Assembly (NCBI RefSeq): GCF_014489845.1
Contig: NZ_JABURY010000003.1
Location: forward strand, 20,460-84,459
DNA: 64,000 bases
Direction: 5' to 3'
Source of the DNA: Frischella japonica
GTDB lineage: Bacteria; Pseudomonadota; Gammaproteobacteria; Enterobacterales; Orbaceae
Shown: positions 33,631 to 44,249 of the stretch, piece after piece
Layout: each line of letters starts with the position of its first letter
How positions within the stretch are numbered: position 1 is the stretch's first letter
Notes under the pieces: generated by a model
What the model saw: the letters and a program-made list of their open reading frames with translations, nothing else
What the model was told of the DNA's origin: nothing
The model's database searches: none
Position numbers and translations under genes: made by a program

Positions 33631-35178
33631 GTGAATAATACAAATAAACAACCCATCGTTCTTGTTATTTTAGATGGATATGGTCATCGCGAAGATCAGC
33701 AAGATAATGCTATTGCGGTAGCACATAAACCTAATATGGATAAATTGATTAAAACCTATCCAAACACTTTAATTGATGCATCAAGTATGGAAGTCGGATT
33801 ACCATTAGGGCAAATGGGGAACTCAGAGGTTGGTCATACTAATATTGGTGCTGGTCGCATTGTGTATCAAGATTTAACGAGAGTGTCAAAGGATATCATG
33901 GATGGTGAATTTGCTAATAATCCGGTATTAATACAAGCGATTGATGATGCAGTGGTGAAAGGTAAGGCTGTGCATATTATGGGGTTACTTTCTGCCGGAG
34001 GCGTACATAGCCATGAGGAGCATATTATGGCTATGGTAGAGCTAGCTGCTGCGCGTAAAGCAGATAAAATCTACTTACATGCATTTTTAGATGGACGTGA
34101 TACTCCACCAAGGAGTGCTGAGCAGAGTTTAAAAGTGTTTGCTGATAAATTTAAACATTTAGGTAAAGGACGTATAGCTTCTATAGTTGGACGCTATTAT
34201 GCGATGGATCGGGATAACCGTTGGGATCGAGTCGAACAAGCTTATCGCTTATTAGCTGATGCGAAAGGTGAATTTACCTATGCGACTGCAATTGAAGGAT
34301 TACAAGCAGCTTATACTCGTGATGAAAATGATGAGTTTGTTAAACCAACGGTAATATGTGCTGCTGATGAAGAAACTGTAAAAATGCAGGATGGTGATAG
34401 TTTGATTTTTATGAATTTCCGTGCTGATCGGGCTCGTGAAATTTCACGTGCGTTTATTAGCAAAGATTTTGATGGTTTTCAACGTGAGCGAGTGATTAAT
34501 TTTGCTCATTACGTCTCTTTAACAGAGTATGCAACGGATATTCAATCTGAAGTAGCCTACGCTCCGGAAGCTTTAACTAATACTTTAGGTGAATGGTTAG
34601 CTAAACATAATAAAACGCAATTACGTATTTCAGAAACTGAAAAATATGCTCATGTGACCTTCTTTTTTAACGGTGGAATTGAGCAGCCTTTTGATAATGA
34701 AGACCGAATTCTTATTAATTCTCCTCAAGTAGCAACTTATGATTTACAACCTGAAATGAGTTCTAGTGAATTAACGGATAAATTAACTTCTGCAATTGAA
34801 AGTCAAAAGTATGATGTTATTATTTGTAACTATCCAAATGGTGATATGGTTGGTCATACAGGTGTATTTGATGCTGCGGTTAAAGCAGTTGAAGCTTTAG
34901 ATAGCTGCATTGGTCGCGTAGTTGAGTCGGTTAATAAAGTATCGGGTCAATTATTAATTACAGCGGATCATGGTAATGCGGAAAAAATGCGTGACGAAAA
35001 AACCGGTCAAGCACATACTGCGCATACTAATCTTCCTGTACCTTTGATTTATGTTGGACCGAAAAAACTTCAAGCTATTAAGGGCGGTAAGTTATCGGAT
35101 TTAGCCCCGACCATGTTAGCATTGATTGATATGCCAATACCAAAAGAAATGACTGGTAAAACACTTTTTATTAATTAA
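33631..35178 (+). CDS. gpmI: cofactor-independent phosphoglycerate mutase
   Basis: Manganese enzyme of 515 aa interconverting 3- and 2-phosphoglycerate in glycolysis. It starts with GTG, 5 bp after AGGAG. Metal and catalytic motifs: VILDGYG, the phosphoserine loop [40 protein letters not shown] and [11 protein letters not shown]. Length 515 as in E. coli GpmM. It is followed by a strong terminator, then envC and the deacetylase gene, the same order as in E. coli. Confidence 0.97.
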   Translation: MNNTNKQPIVLVILDGYGHREDQQDNAIAVAHKPNMDKLIKTYPNTLIDASSMEVGLPLGQMGNSEVGHTNIGAGRIVYQDLTRVSKDIMDGEFANNPVLIQAIDDAVVKGKAVHIMGLLSAGGVHSHEEHIMAMVELAAARKADKIYLHAFLDGRDTPPRSAEQSLKVFADKFKHLGKGRIASIVGRYYAMDRDNRWDRVEQAYRLLADAKGEFTYATAIEGLQAAYTRDENDEFVKPTVICAADEETVKMQDGDSLIFMNFRADRAREISRAFISKDFDGFQRERVINFAHYVSLTEYATDIQSEVAYAPEALTNTLGEWLAKHNKTQLRISETEKYAHVTFFFNGGIEQPFDNEDRILINSPQVATYDLQPEMSSSELTDKLTSAIESQKYDVIICNYPNGDMVGHTGVFDAAVKAVEALDSCIGRVVESVNKVSGQLLITADHGNAEKMRDEKTGQAHTAHTNLPVPLIYVGPKKLQAIKGGKLSDLAPTMLALIDMPIPKEMTGKTLFIN

Positions 35179-35217
35179 TAATTGCAATTACACATTGAGT
35201 GTATTCTCATGCTATTA

Positions 35218-35262
35218 TATAAAACATAAAGTGGGTCTTTATGACCCACTTTATGTTTTATA
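35218..35262 (+). terminator. gpmI terminator, 20-bp perfect stem
   Basis: TATAAAACATAAAGTGGGTC pairs perfectly with 35243-35262 across a 5-nt loop. The T-rich right arm gives it terminator character. It separates gpmI from envC. Confidence 0.75.
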
Positions 35263-35433
35263 ATAACAATTGAATACTTATTTTTGGTTTAGTTTTAAAT
35301 TAAATATATGTTTAACTATATGTAATAAAAGAATATAGATGTTTTGGCTAAATATTATACGATATTGTTGTTTGTTTTTTATGCTTAGTTAAAAATGATA
35401 TTTTTTTGTTATCAAATATTCGATAAATGGTTC

Positions 35434-36651
35434 ATGATGCAATATAATGCTTTTTGTTTGTTGGTCATTATATTTGGAGGTTTTGTTACTTCCAATTTTA
35501 GTTATGCTGATAATAGGCAAGATTTACAAACCATTCGCCAAACAATTCAACAACAGGAACAAAAACTTGCAGAACAAAAACAGCAACGGAATAAGTTAAT
35601 TTCTGTACTTGAAAAACAAGAAACATCTATAGCCAATTTACTAACCTCGCTAGAAAAAAGTGAGAAGGTGCTTTTATCATTAGGTAATGAAATTGCAAAA
35701 CTTAATGTTGATATTGGCAAGTTAAAGCAGAAGCAAGCAAAACAACAACAAATATTAGCTAAACAGCTTGAGAGTGCTTTTAAATTGGGAAAAACAAGTA
35801 ATATGGAGTTGATATTTTCAGCAAATGAAAGTCAACGTAATGAAAGAATTATTACTTATTATGGTTATATTAACCAAGAACGTCAGGATCGGATGAATGA
35901 GCTTAAACAGATTCATGATGAATTAAATCAAAAAAAGTCTTCATTAGAAGAAAAGCAAAAACAGCAAAACGACCTAAAAAATAAACAAAAATTGAAACGT
36001 GATGCGTTAATCACGAATCAAAAAGATCGCCATGAAACGATTTTAGAATTAGATAAGTCTATGCAACTTAATCAACTAAAACTTGCTGTACTAAGAGAAA
36101 ATGAAGCGAAATTACAAGCACAAATAACCAAAGCTGAAGCTGAAAATAAAAGAATTGCCGAAGATGAAGCAAAACAAGCTGCAAAAATTCGAGCCAAACA
36201 GCAAGATTACAATTACAATCCAACTAAAGATGAAAGATCATTAATGGCTAGAGTGAGCGGTATTGGTAAACCCAATCATCGTTTTAATTGGCCAGTAACT
36301 GGGACATTATTACACCGATTTGGTGAACCGCAACAAGGGGAACTCAAATGGAAAGGATTAGTGATCAAGGCAATGGAAGGAAGCAAAGTAAGGGCAATTG
36401 CTGATGGAAGGGTTATTTTAGCGAATTGGTTACAAGGATATGGATTTATTGTCGCATTAGAGCATGGTAAGGGTGATATGACATTATATGGTTATAATCA
36501 GCGTGTATTGGTTAATGTAGGTGATAAAATTGAATCCGGACAAGAGATAGCCTTAGTTGGAACAAGTGGTGGGCAAGGTAGTGCTGCTCTATATTTTGAA
36601 GTTCGTCGTGATGGTAAGGCACTTGATCCAAGTGTATGGCTAAAGAAATAA
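35434..36651 (+). CDS. envC: EnvC murein hydrolase activator
   Basis: Periplasmic activator of the septal amidases AmiA and AmiB, working with FtsEX. About 405 aa from ATG 35434 (a start at 35395 is also open). A signal peptide (FCLLVIIFGGFVTSNFSYAD) is followed by a long Gln/Lys-rich coiled coil (about 30-260). The C-terminal degenerate LytM/M23 domain includes GTLLHRFGE, KWKGLVIKA and GTSGGQGSAALYFEVRRDG, lacking the zinc-binding set of active peptidases. The deacetylase gene follows after 1 bp. Confidence 0.95.
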   Translation: MMQYNAFCLLVIIFGGFVTSNFSYADNRQDLQTIRQTIQQQEQKLAEQKQQRNKLISVLEKQETSIANLLTSLEKSEKVLLSLGNEIAKLNVDIGKLKQKQAKQQQILAKQLESAFKLGKTSNMELIFSANESQRNERIITYYGYINQERQDRMNELKQIHDELNQKKSSLEEKQKQQNDLKNKQKLKRDALITNQKDRHETILELDKSMQLNQLKLAVLRENEAKLQAQITKAEAENKRIAEDEAKQAAKIRAKQQDYNYNPTKDERSLMARVSGIGKPNHRFNWPVTGTLLHRFGEPQQGELKWKGLVIKAMEGSKVRAIADGRVILANWLQGYGFIVALEHGKGDMTLYGYNQRVLVNVGDKIESGQEIALVGTSGGQGSAALYFEVRRDGKALDPSVWLKK

Positions 36652-36652
36652 A

Positions 36653-37387
36653 ATGATTAGAATATCTTCTTTAATTTCCACTATTTTTTGTTTGATATTA
36701 CTGTGTTTACCTTCAGCTCAGGCTGGTAAATTGGCAATTGTAATTGATGATTTTGGATATCGAAAATCTATTGAAGAGCAAATTATTTTATTATCAACAG
36801 AGATTACGGTTTCTATTTTACCTAATTCACCGAATGCTGAAAAAATAGCTTTTTATGCACATGAGCAAGGCAATGATGTTATGATACACCTGCCTATGGC
36901 ACCAATAAGTAAACAATATCTTGAAAAAGATACGTTAACACCTGATATGAGCCAAGAAGAAATACAAAGAATTATTTCCGAAGCTATTTTAAAAGTCCCT
37001 TATGCCATTGGTGTAAATAATCATATGGGTAGTAAGATGACGACTAATGTGGAAGGTATGCGGAAAGTAATGGAAAGTTTATTAAATTATCCTTTGTTCT
37101 TTTTGGATAGTCGTACGATTGCCCAAAGTAAAGCTATGGCCATTGCTCGTGAATATCGTATTCCAGCAATAAGACGTGATATATTTCTGGATGATTTAAA
37201 AGACGAAAAATCAATTATGATTCAATTTGATTTAGCGATTGAATTGGCCAGAAAGCATAAGCAGGCGATTGTCATTGGTCATCCCTATTTTGCAACTTTA
37301 AATGTGCTTCAACAAAAATTAGCACAATTACCTGATGATATTGAACTAGTTAAATTAAGTTCATTAGTCGATAATTTCACTGATTAA
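36653..37387 (+). CDS. divergent polysaccharide deacetylase (YibQ-like)
   Basis: Exported protein of 244 aa: signal peptide to about residue 24 (LCLPSAQAG), then the DUF610 divergent deacetylase fold beginning KLAIVIDDFGYRKSIEEQI. Further motifs VMIHLPMAP, GVNNHMGSKMT and FLDSRTI are typical. It is translationally linked to envC (1-bp gap). A peptidoglycan or polysaccharide role is inferred from family and neighbour only. Confidence 0.9.
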   Translation: MIRISSLISTIFCLILLCLPSAQAGKLAIVIDDFGYRKSIEEQIILLSTEITVSILPNSPNAEKIAFYAHEQGNDVMIHLPMAPISKQYLEKDTLTPDMSQEEIQRIISEAILKVPYAIGVNNHMGSKMTTNVEGMRKVMESLLNYPLFFLDSRTIAQSKAMAIAREYRIPAIRRDIFLDDLKDEKSIMIQFDLAIELARKHKQAIVIGHPYFATLNVLQQKLAQLPDDIELVKLSSLVDNFTD

Positions 37388-37593
37388 ATTTATAAATATC
37401 AGAGTTTATCTGTCAAACGGTAAGAAGATTCATTTATAAATATAGATTTAAAAATTATTTATATTTGCGCTACTTCTTTAAGACCCATTAACAAATAAAA
37501 ACATGATAGATAAATACATCTAAACGTTATGATAATAATTGATAATTTTTGCAGTGGTAAAAATTTATCAAATAGTCATCACGTAATATCTCT

Positions 37594-37602
37594 TGTTATA
37601 AC
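37594..37602 (+). promoter_or_regulatory. extended -10 element before small ORF
   Basis: TGTTATAAC, an extended -10 about 65 bp upstream of the 31-codon ORF. No good -35. Confidence 0.3.
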
Positions 37603-37668
37603 GCCATTATTTTAAATATTAAAATTTAAAAATATAGTTATTACGTTAAGCTTTTGAGGATTTATTGT

Positions 37669-37764
37669 ATGATTAAAGTTCTATTTTGGGTAAAAACAGG
37701 AATAGATATTTATCGATTAGCCGTGTTTTTTAGAGTCCTTTTTAGTATTTTCAGAAATGGTTAG
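37669..37764 (+). CDS. candidate small membrane-type peptide, 31 aa
   Basis: ATG 37669 lies 8 bp after GAGGA, ideal spacing. The product, MIKVLFWVKTGIDIYRLAVF followed by FRVLFSIFRNG, is basic with a hydrophobic stretch that could lie in the membrane. It does not match a toxin or leader peptide I know. It may be a real small protein or chance. Confidence 0.3.
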   Translation: MIKVLFWVKTGIDIYRLAVFFRVLFSIFRNG

Positions 37765-37939
37765 TAATTAGCGATTTGTTATACTTATGCCTTTTTGATA
37801 AGGTTATTGTAGATAAAAATAATGATCTGGCTCAGCTTAAAAAATAGAGTAAATATTTTGTCACTTAACGCAAACATAAATTTACTTTATTCTTGACCCG
37901 GCAATAGCTATTGGAAAATCCTAAACATCAACGGTTAGC

Positions 37940-38800
37940 TTAACTTTTATGTAACTGCTTTTCTAGACTGCGATGACGCGTTTGTACTTGTTCGCCTTGT
38001 GAAATAAAGATTTTTGTTAACTCTTCCGCAATATATACTGAGCGATGTTGACCACCCGTGCAACCAATTGAAATAGTAAGATAACTACGATTATTCTTTT
38101 TCAATAAAGGTAACCATTGTTGTAAATAATTTGCTGTTTGGTGTATAAAATCGTTAACTTGTGAATGTTGGTTTAAATATGCTTTTACCGGGTGATCTAA
38201 TCCTGTTAATTGTCGCAATGTTGGATCCCAATGTGGATTCGGTAAAAAACGAACATCAAACACAAAATCTGACTCAATGGGTAAGCCATGCTTAAAACCA
38301 AATGATTCAAAAACGATCGTAAGTTCGCGCTCTTTTTTGCCTAATATCCGTTGACGCAAGATATCCGATAATTCATGTACTGATAGATTATCGGTATTAA
38401 TAATTAAATCGGCATTATCTTTTAATGGTTGTAAATATTGTTCTTCAAGTTCAATGGCCTGTTCGATTGAGCGTCCTGGTACTGATAATGGATGAATTCT
38501 TCTGGTTTCGCTATAGCGGCGAATCAAAGTATTATGGCTACTTTCTAAAAATATAGATTGTGCTGTAATTGATGGTGGTAATTGTTGTAATATTTCATTT
38601 AGTAGGTTAAAACTAGCTGGCATATTACGAATATCAATACTTACAGCTACTGGGGAATGATTATTTTCGAGCATTTTTGCAAGATCAGGAAGTAAAGCGA
38701 TCGGTATATTATCAACACAGTAAAAACCCATGTCCTCTAGTGCTCTTAATGCGATTGATTTACCTGAACCTGAACGACCACTAACTATCATTAAAAGCAT
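37940..38800 (-). CDS. rapZ: RapZ RNase adapter
   Basis: Protein of 286 aa. In E. coli RapZ binds GlmZ sRNA, targets it to RNase E and so adjusts glucosamine-6-phosphate synthesis. N-terminal Walker [20 protein letters not shown] and the segment [14 protein letters not shown]; the C-terminal RNA/metabolite domain includes [20 protein letters not shown] and [19 protein letters not shown]. Length matches E. coli (284). In many relatives ptsN lies just upstream and npr downstream; both are missing here. Confidence 0.96.
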   Translation of the reverse strand: MLLMIVSGRSGSGKSIALRALEDMGFYCVDNIPIALLPDLAKMLENNHSPVAVSIDIRNMPASFNLLNEILQQLPPSITAQSIFLESSHNTLIRRYSETRRIHPLSVPGRSIEQAIELEEQYLQPLKDNADLIINTDNLSVHELSDILRQRILGKKERELTIVFESFGFKHGLPIESDFVFDVRFLPNPHWDPTLRQLTGLDHPVKAYLNQHSQVNDFIHQTANYLQQWLPLLKKNNRSYLTISIGCTGGQHRSVYIAEELTKIFISQGEQVQTRHRSLEKQLHKS

Positions 38801-38971
38801 AATTAAAATCCTTTATTAACGTTAACACATTTTTAGGTTACTTGGTTTGATTTCACATTAAAAAATCCACATTGGCAAAAACTTAACTTGCACATCAATT
38901 GCACCATAGTATTTTAAAATGCTTTTGTTTTAACAGCTCTCATGATTAATAATATTAAGGTTTCGTATTAA

Positions 38972-40405
38972 TTATTTAAGTTGTTTACGTTGGCTTGACG
39001 GAGGGATCGATAATGTTTCTCGATATTTGGCTACCGTTCTTCTGGCTACCATCATTCCCTGTTCTTCAAGTAACATTGCTATTTTACTATCGCTAAGCGG
39101 TTTTTTACCATCCTCATTAATAATTAATTTTTTTATTAATGCCCTAATTGCCATCGAGGATGCTTCTTCTCCTGATTCAGCATTCACACGGTTAGAAAAA
39201 AAATATTTTAATTCAAAAACGCCTCGTGGACATTGTAGATATTTTTGTGTTGTAACTCGTGAAATCGTGGATTCATGCATATTAATTGCATTAGCGATAT
39301 CGGCCAAAATCATTGGTTTCATGTATTCTTCGCCATATTCAAAGAAATTTTGTTGATGTTCTACAATAAATTCACTCACTTTTATTAGCGTGTCATTACG
39401 ATTTTCTATACTTTTTATTAACCAGTTTGCTTCTTGTAAAGCTTGTCGAATATATTGCCCATCACTTTCATTAGCTTTTTTCCCCATAGCAGCATAGTGT
39501 TGATTAATTTTAAGATGAGGTATGGCTTCGTTATTAAGGATGATTTGCCATTTTTTTCCGATCTTTTTGACAAGCACATCCGGAATAACGTAATCAGGTG
39601 GTTCTGTGTTCACCGATTGACCTGGATAAGGTTGTAACTGTTGAATGAGCAGTATCGCGGCTTTTAATTGTTCTTGATTAATATTTAGTTTTTTTAACAG
39701 CGTTTTATAATCTTTTTGACCAAGCAGATCAAGATAGTGTGAAATAATGATTGTACTTATTTCAATATCATGATTAATCGGTGTTAATTGGTGAATTTGT
39801 AACAGCATACATTCCTGTAAAGTTCTTGCTCCAATGCCAATCGGGTCGAAATGTTGAATACGTTTAAGTACGGCTTCGACTTCAGCAAGTTCTATATCTT
39901 GGTTATTTTGTTCTTCCAAAATATCTTCGACAGTACAGGTTAAATAACCTTGTTCATTGATAGATTGAATAATTGAAACAGCAATTGCGCGATCTTGTTC
40001 GCTAAAAGGGGTTAAGTTGAGTTGCCACATCAGATATTCGTTAAGTGTTTGATGTGTTTCACCTTGATAAACAGTGAGTTCCTCATTTTGATAATCTGAA
40101 TGAGTTCCAGAAGGCGTGCCTGCGGTATAAATATCATCAAATGAAGCATCAAATGGAATATCATCGGGAATATTTTGATTTTCCATCATTTCTCGCGTAT
40201 CAATTTGTTCTGATTCTTTCACTTGAATAACCGGAATTTCTTCATAATTATCTTCTTCTTCAAGAAGAGGGTTATTTTCCAGAGCGGTTTGAATTTCCTG
40301 ACATAGTTCAAAGGTTGATAATTGAAGTAGCCGAATAGCTTGTTGCAACTGCGGCGTCATAGTCAGCTGTTGAGATAATTTTAATTGTAGATTCGGTTTC
40401 ATCAT
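38972..40405 (-). CDS. rpoN: RNA polymerase sigma-54 factor
   Basis: Sigma-54 of 477 aa. Region I is Gln/Leu-rich ([20 protein letters not shown]), followed by the acidic region II (about 60-110). The core-binding domain and DNA-binding helix-turn-helix follow, and the RpoN box is [10 protein letters not shown] near the C-terminus. It overlaps lptB by 4 bp, suggesting coupled translation. No sigma-54 activator gene lies in the window, and I saw no clear -24/-12 promoter. Confidence 0.97.
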   Translation of the reverse strand: MMKPNLQLKLSQQLTMTPQLQQAIRLLQLSTFELCQEIQTALENNPLLEEEDNYEEIPVIQVKESEQIDTREMMENQNIPDDIPFDASFDDIYTAGTPSGTHSDYQNEELTVYQGETHQTLNEYLMWQLNLTPFSEQDRAIAVSIIQSINEQGYLTCTVEDILEEQNNQDIELAEVEAVLKRIQHFDPIGIGARTLQECMLLQIHQLTPINHDIEISTIIISHYLDLLGQKDYKTLLKKLNINQEQLKAAILLIQQLQPYPGQSVNTEPPDYVIPDVLVKKIGKKWQIILNNEAIPHLKINQHYAAMGKKANESDGQYIRQALQEANWLIKSIENRNDTLIKVSEFIVEHQQNFFEYGEEYMKPMILADIANAINMHESTISRVTTQKYLQCPRGVFELKYFFSNRVNAESGEEASSMAIRALIKKLIINEDGKKPLSDSKIAMLLEEQGMMVARRTVAKYRETLSIPPSSQRKQLK

Positions 40406-41127
40406 AACCTGAATTCTTCGCCTAAATAGACCCGCTTAACATGTTCATCGTTCAAAATGTTACTTGGGCTCCCCTCAGCTATTAGATGACCTTTGCTTAC
40501 GATATAAGCACGTTCGCATACATCAAGGGTTTCGCGAACATTGTGGTCTGTGATTAATACGCCTATACCTCTATCGCGTAAATCGCGAATAATATTTTTT
40601 ATATCGATGACAGAGATAGGATCAACGCCAGCGAATGGTTCATCTAATAAGATAAATTTTGGATCGGCTGCTAATGCTCTGGCAATTTCAACTCGGCGCC
40701 GTTCACCGCCAGATAACGATTGCCCTAAATTTTCTTTAATATGACTAATATGGAATTCTTCTAATAGTAGTTCTGCTTTTTCAATGCGTTCTTGTTTGCT
40801 AAGTGATTTACGAGTTTCTAAAATTGCCATAATATTATCAAATACAGATAAGCGACGAAATATAGATGCTTCCTGTGGAAGATAGCCAATTCCGATTTGT
40901 GCTCGCTCATGTAATGGTAATAAACTTATATCTTTATCGTCGAGATAAATTTTTCCGTCATTTAAAGGGACAATACCAACAACCATGTAAAAAGTAGTCG
41001 TTTTACCCGCACCATTTGGTCCCAATAAGCCAACAATTTCTCCCGAGTTAACGGTTAAGCTGACATTTTTAACAACCTGTCGTTGCTTATAAACTTTGGC
41101 TAAATTTGTTGCTCTTAATGTCGTCAT
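40402..41127 (-). CDS. lptB: LptB, ATPase of the LPS export transporter
   Basis: ABC ATPase of 241 aa powering extraction of LPS by LptB2FG. Walker [20 protein letters not shown], signature [16 protein letters not shown], Walker [14 protein letters not shown] and the switch His (LITDHNVRE) are intact. Length equals E. coli LptB. It lies 4 bp after lptA and overlaps rpoN. Confidence 0.98.
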   Translation of the reverse strand: MTTLRATNLAKVYKQRQVVKNVSLTVNSGEIVGLLGPNGAGKTTTFYMVVGIVPLNDGKIYLDDKDISLLPLHERAQIGIGYLPQEASIFRRLSVFDNIMAILETRKSLSKQERIEKAELLLEEFHISHIKENLGQSLSGGERRRVEIARALAADPKFILLDEPFAGVDPISVIDIKNIIRDLRDRGIGVLITDHNVRETLDVCERAYIVSKGHLIAEGSPSNILNDEHVKRVYLGEEFRL

Positions 41128-41131
41128 AATA

Positions 41132-41686
41132 TTAATTTATCTCTTTTACTTGTTCAGGCATAATAATTGTTCTAACTCGTTGTCTGGTATCTGATTGTGC
41201 TTCTATTTTTCGCTGTTGAACGTCATAATTAATGATGTTACTATTAATATAATTATCTTTTTGCTTAATTTGAGCATTACCTTGCATGGTGACGTCATTT
41301 TGTTTCACTCTATAAATTAATTTGTCTGCATTGCCTGTAATTTTATAATGTGTATCATTTTTTTGGACCTGTTGTTCAAATAAAACCGGTTGTCCATAGG
41401 CAGTAATCGTTTGATCCTCTTTACTTTGAATTTCAGTAATTACCACTTTATTCGCTTTAATGGTTATATTATCTTGAATAATGACAACATTACCTGAAAA
41501 GGTCATGGTATTTTTTTGAATATCAATTTGCTGATTATCCGCATCAATCGAAATGGGCATAGCGTTAATTTTCGGATTCTCTGAAGATTCGGCATAACTG
41601 AGGGTTGATATGGATATGATAAAACAACTAACCAAAATCGATTTTATTTTATTAAGATTAAAACGAGAACCATGAAAATTTTTCAT
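41132..41686 (-). CDS. lptA: LptA periplasmic LPS bridge protein
   Basis: Periplasmic protein of 184 aa linking inner and outer membrane Lpt complexes. Signal peptide to about residue 32 ([15 protein letters not shown]), then the OstA/LptA beta-jellyroll ([38 protein letters not shown]). It lies between lptC and lptB with gaps of 11 and 4 bp, as one transcription unit. Confidence 0.95.
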   Translation of the reverse strand: MKNFHGSRFNLNKIKSILVSCFIISISTLSYAESSENPKINAMPISIDADNQQIDIQKNTMTFSGNVVIIQDNITIKANKVVITEIQSKEDQTITAYGQPVLFEQQVQKNDTHYKITGNADKLIYRVKQNDVTMQGNAQIKQKDNYINSNIINYDVQQRKIEAQSDTRQRVRTIIMPEQVKEIN

Positions 41687-41697
41687 TTTTAATATCC

Positions 41698-42282
41698 TTA
41701 ATTAATAGTATTTTCGACTGATTTAGCGTTTGCATTATAATAAGTTTTTACATTTTCTAATATATCAGCGGTTTTGTTACGTAAGTTTCCAAATAGTCGA
41801 TTTCCTTTTGATATGAAAGCTGGTCCTTCAATTGTCACAGGATCATCTGATGTAACGATTTGCGTTTTTAAGTCAATTTTGACATTATCAGTAATAATTT
41901 TTTCCAATTGTGCATCAGGTAATTGATTTATTAATCGAACATTATCGTTCAAATAAAGTATCTTATTGCCCATTAATGTAGCATTATTAGCTTTGATACG
42001 CCAAGTTGCGATATTTTCTCGATTATAAGAGGTTATATTAGGTGCTTCAAATAAAGTTTTCCCAGAATTTTCAAAATATTTAACTTTTGATGCACTCATT
42101 TTATAACTTAGATTACCAAATGGGTCGTACAACAACGTTGTCATCTTATCACTTTGGTAAAGAGGTTGAGACGATAAATCAATTGATGGTATTACTGTAT
42201 TATCGGAGGTATCATTATTATAAAAATACAAACCAATAACTAAAATTATTAGTAAAATATAAAGCAAATTTCTTTTAGTCAT
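41698..42282 (-). CDS. lptC: LptC LPS export protein
   Basis: Bitopic inner membrane protein of about 194 aa that passes LPS from LptBFG to LptA. N-terminal anchor RNLLYILLIILVIGLYFY; periplasmic jellyroll with YDPFGNLSYKMSASKVKYF and TSDDPVTIEGPAFISKGNRL. The frame opens with GTG at 42300, but the ATG pair at 42285/42282 gives the usual start MTKRN. The kdsC and kdsD genes that often precede lptC are absent. Confidence 0.92.
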   Translation of the reverse strand: MTKRNLLYILLIILVIGLYFYNNDTSDNTVIPSIDLSSQPLYQSDKMTTLLYDPFGNLSYKMSASKVKYFENSGKTLFEAPNITSYNRENIATWRIKANNATLMGNKILYLNDNVRLINQLPDAQLEKIITDNVKIDLKTQIVTSDDPVTIEGPAFISKGNRLFGNLRNKTADILENVKTYYNANAKSVENTIN

Positions 42283-42427
42283 CATTAATGTATTATGCAC
42301 CTTATAAATAAACTGTTTAGCTAATTTACTAGCAAATGCTCTATCATCATTAGAGAGAAAACCTAAAATTTCATAACATCGGGAAGCAGCTATTTTTTAT
42401 CGCTATTTTACGTTAAATTTGGCAAAA

Positions 42428-42730
42428 TTAATACTTAACATTAAATGATGTATAATGATCGTCAATTTTTATTCGTTCAATCCGTAACTGCGCTATAATA
42501 GCCGATGTCGGTCCACCTAATTTAAGCCATTGGATTAATTTATTAATTTGATTAAATTCACCATGTGCTAAAATTTCAACACTGCCATTGGCTAAATTTT
42601 TAACGTAGCCAACTAAATTAAGTTCCTGCGCTTTTTGATAGGTAAAAAAGCGAAATCCCACCCCTTGTACTTTCCCAGTGACATGAATAATAATGCCACA
42701 GTCTGGTTCGATATTGCTAATACAATTCAT
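42428..42730 (-). CDS. acylphosphatase
   Basis: Small acylphosphatase of about 100 aa, hydrolysing acyl phosphates. The active-site loop HVTGKVQGVGFRFFTYQKA carries the phosphate-binding Arg, and the catalytic Asn is in GYVKNLANGSVEI. The frame extends to a TTG at 42766; ATG 42730 best fits the family length (about 92) although no strong ribosome binding site is seen. Divergent from macA. Confidence 0.88.
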   Translation of the reverse strand: MNCISNIEPDCGIIIHVTGKVQGVGFRFFTYQKAQELNLVGYVKNLANGSVEILAHGEFNQINKLIQWLKLGGPTSAIIAQLRIERIKIDDHYTSFNVKY

Positions 42731-43055
42731 TGTAATAATAGTCATTAATAGTAAATTCTGATTCAATTGTAATCAGAATTGTTTAGTGTGTGAATCAATT
42801 TATTATCTTATGAATATTAACGATTCTTTAGATATAAAATTCATTTTTCTATTTTAGTGAAAATCTAAATGAGAAAAAATCCTATACTCATTCTTATTGA
42901 ACCTGTAAAATTATTGCCTAAGTGTTCTATCATCTTATACATATCAAGTGGTAAAAAATTAATTTTATTTTTATTAAGTAACTTAAAATAATATCCTATA
43001 AAGAATAGATGGTGTCTATTTGGTTCAATTATACGAGTTTGGAGTGACAAATTTA

Positions 43056-44246
43056 ATGACGTTTCACAAAAAAATTACAATAAAGCGTATCGCTTTATTG
43101 ATCATTTTCATATTAATAATGATTTATATTGTTAAATGGATTTTTGTCACGCCGACGCCTATTCCTAGATATATTACAACCCAAGTTGAGCGAGGTAACA
43201 TAGAGAAAACAGTACTCGCTGATGGGAAAATTAGTGCTTTTAAGCTAGTTAATGTTGGAGCTCAAGTTTCTGGGCAAATAAAGAAATTATATGTAAAGCT
43301 TGGTGAAGAAGTGAAAATGGGCGATATGATTGCAGAAATTGATGATCTGAAACAGAAAAATGATTTAAAACAATCAGAAGCGTCATTAGCGAGTTTAGAA
43401 GCCCAACGTAAAGCAAAAGAAGCTAATCTGAAAAACTATCAATTAACTTATAATCGGCAATTAAAATTAGTCAAAAAAGGCGTCGGTATTCAATCAGAAC
43501 TTGATGCTGCGGAAGCTCAACTTGATTCAATTAAAGCCGATATTGCGTCTTTAGATGCTGATATTATTCGAGCCAAAATCGCTGTTGATACCGCAGCAGT
43601 CAATTTAGGTTATACCAAGATTAGATCTCCGATTGATGGTGTTATCGTAGCGATACCAATTGAAGAGGGGCAAACAGTTAACTCGGTACAAAGTGCTCCA
43701 ACAATTGTTAAAGTAGCTCAGTTGGATAAAATGACAGTTGAAGCGCAAATTTCAGAAGCCGATGTGATCAATGTTACCACAGGTATGCCGGTATATTTTA
43801 CTATATTAGGATTACCAAATGAGCGTTTTAGCGGATTAACATTAAGAGCCGTTGAACCCGCACCAACCTCTATTAATAACGAAACGACTACATCTTCTAG
43901 CTCGACCAGTTCGGCAATCTACTATAATGGTTTATTTGACGTGGAAAATCCAGAGCGTGTATTGCGTATTTCGATGAGTGCTCAAGTTTATATCATCTTA
44001 GGCCAAGCAGAAAATGTGTTGTCTATTCCCACAAATGCGTTGCAAAGAAAACTAGCTGGAAATAAAGCAATGGTATTTGTATTGGATAACGATCAGAAGC
44101 TCTCTGAAAGAGAGATTCAAATCGGTTTAGATGATAATGTTAATGTTGAAGTTAAAACTGGTTTAAAAGAAGGTGATACCATTGTTGTCAGCACTTTTGA
44201 TGGTTCCATGATTGGCAGTCAAAAAATACCAAGAGCAAGATTTTAA
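43056..44246 (+). CDS. macA: MacA periplasmic adaptor
   Basis: Membrane fusion protein of about 396 aa of the MacAB-TolC efflux pump. One N-terminal membrane anchor (IALLIIFILIMIYIVKWIF), lipoyl halves (VGAQVSGQIKKLYVKLGEEV and YTKIRSPIDGVIVAIPIEEG) flanking a coiled-coil hairpin (about 95-165), then beta-barrel and membrane-proximal domains. The frame opens at 43020 (TTG), but ATG 43056 after GGAG is preferred. macB starts 3 bp after its stop. Confidence 0.94.
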   Translation: MTFHKKITIKRIALLIIFILIMIYIVKWIFVTPTPIPRYITTQVERGNIEKTVLADGKISAFKLVNVGAQVSGQIKKLYVKLGEEVKMGDMIAEIDDLKQKNDLKQSEASLASLEAQRKAKEANLKNYQLTYNRQLKLVKKGVGIQSELDAAEAQLDSIKADIASLDADIIRAKIAVDTAAVNLGYTKIRSPIDGVIVAIPIEEGQTVNSVQSAPTIVKVAQLDKMTVEAQISEADVINVTTGMPVYFTILGLPNERFSGLTLRAVEPAPTSINNETTTSSSSTSSAIYYNGLFDVENPERVLRISMSAQVYIILGQAENVLSIPTNALQRKLAGNKAMVFVLDNDQKLSEREIQIGLDDNVNVEVKTGLKEGDTIVVSTFDGSMIGSQKIPRARF

Positions 44247-44249
44247 ACG

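Larger units (their letters stand above)
37388..37939. other. intergenic region between yibQ-like gene and rapZ
   Basis: About 550 bp, A/T-rich. It contains a candidate small ORF with its own promoter (annotated separately) and nothing else I can name. It separates the convergent deacetylase and rapZ genes. No intrinsic terminator is clear for either. Confidence 0.4.

Noticed and set aside
38801..38971. Sigma-54 type promoter upstream of rapZ (GG and GC elements on the minus strand)
   Set aside because: The GG and GC dinucleotides are 12 bp apart instead of 10.
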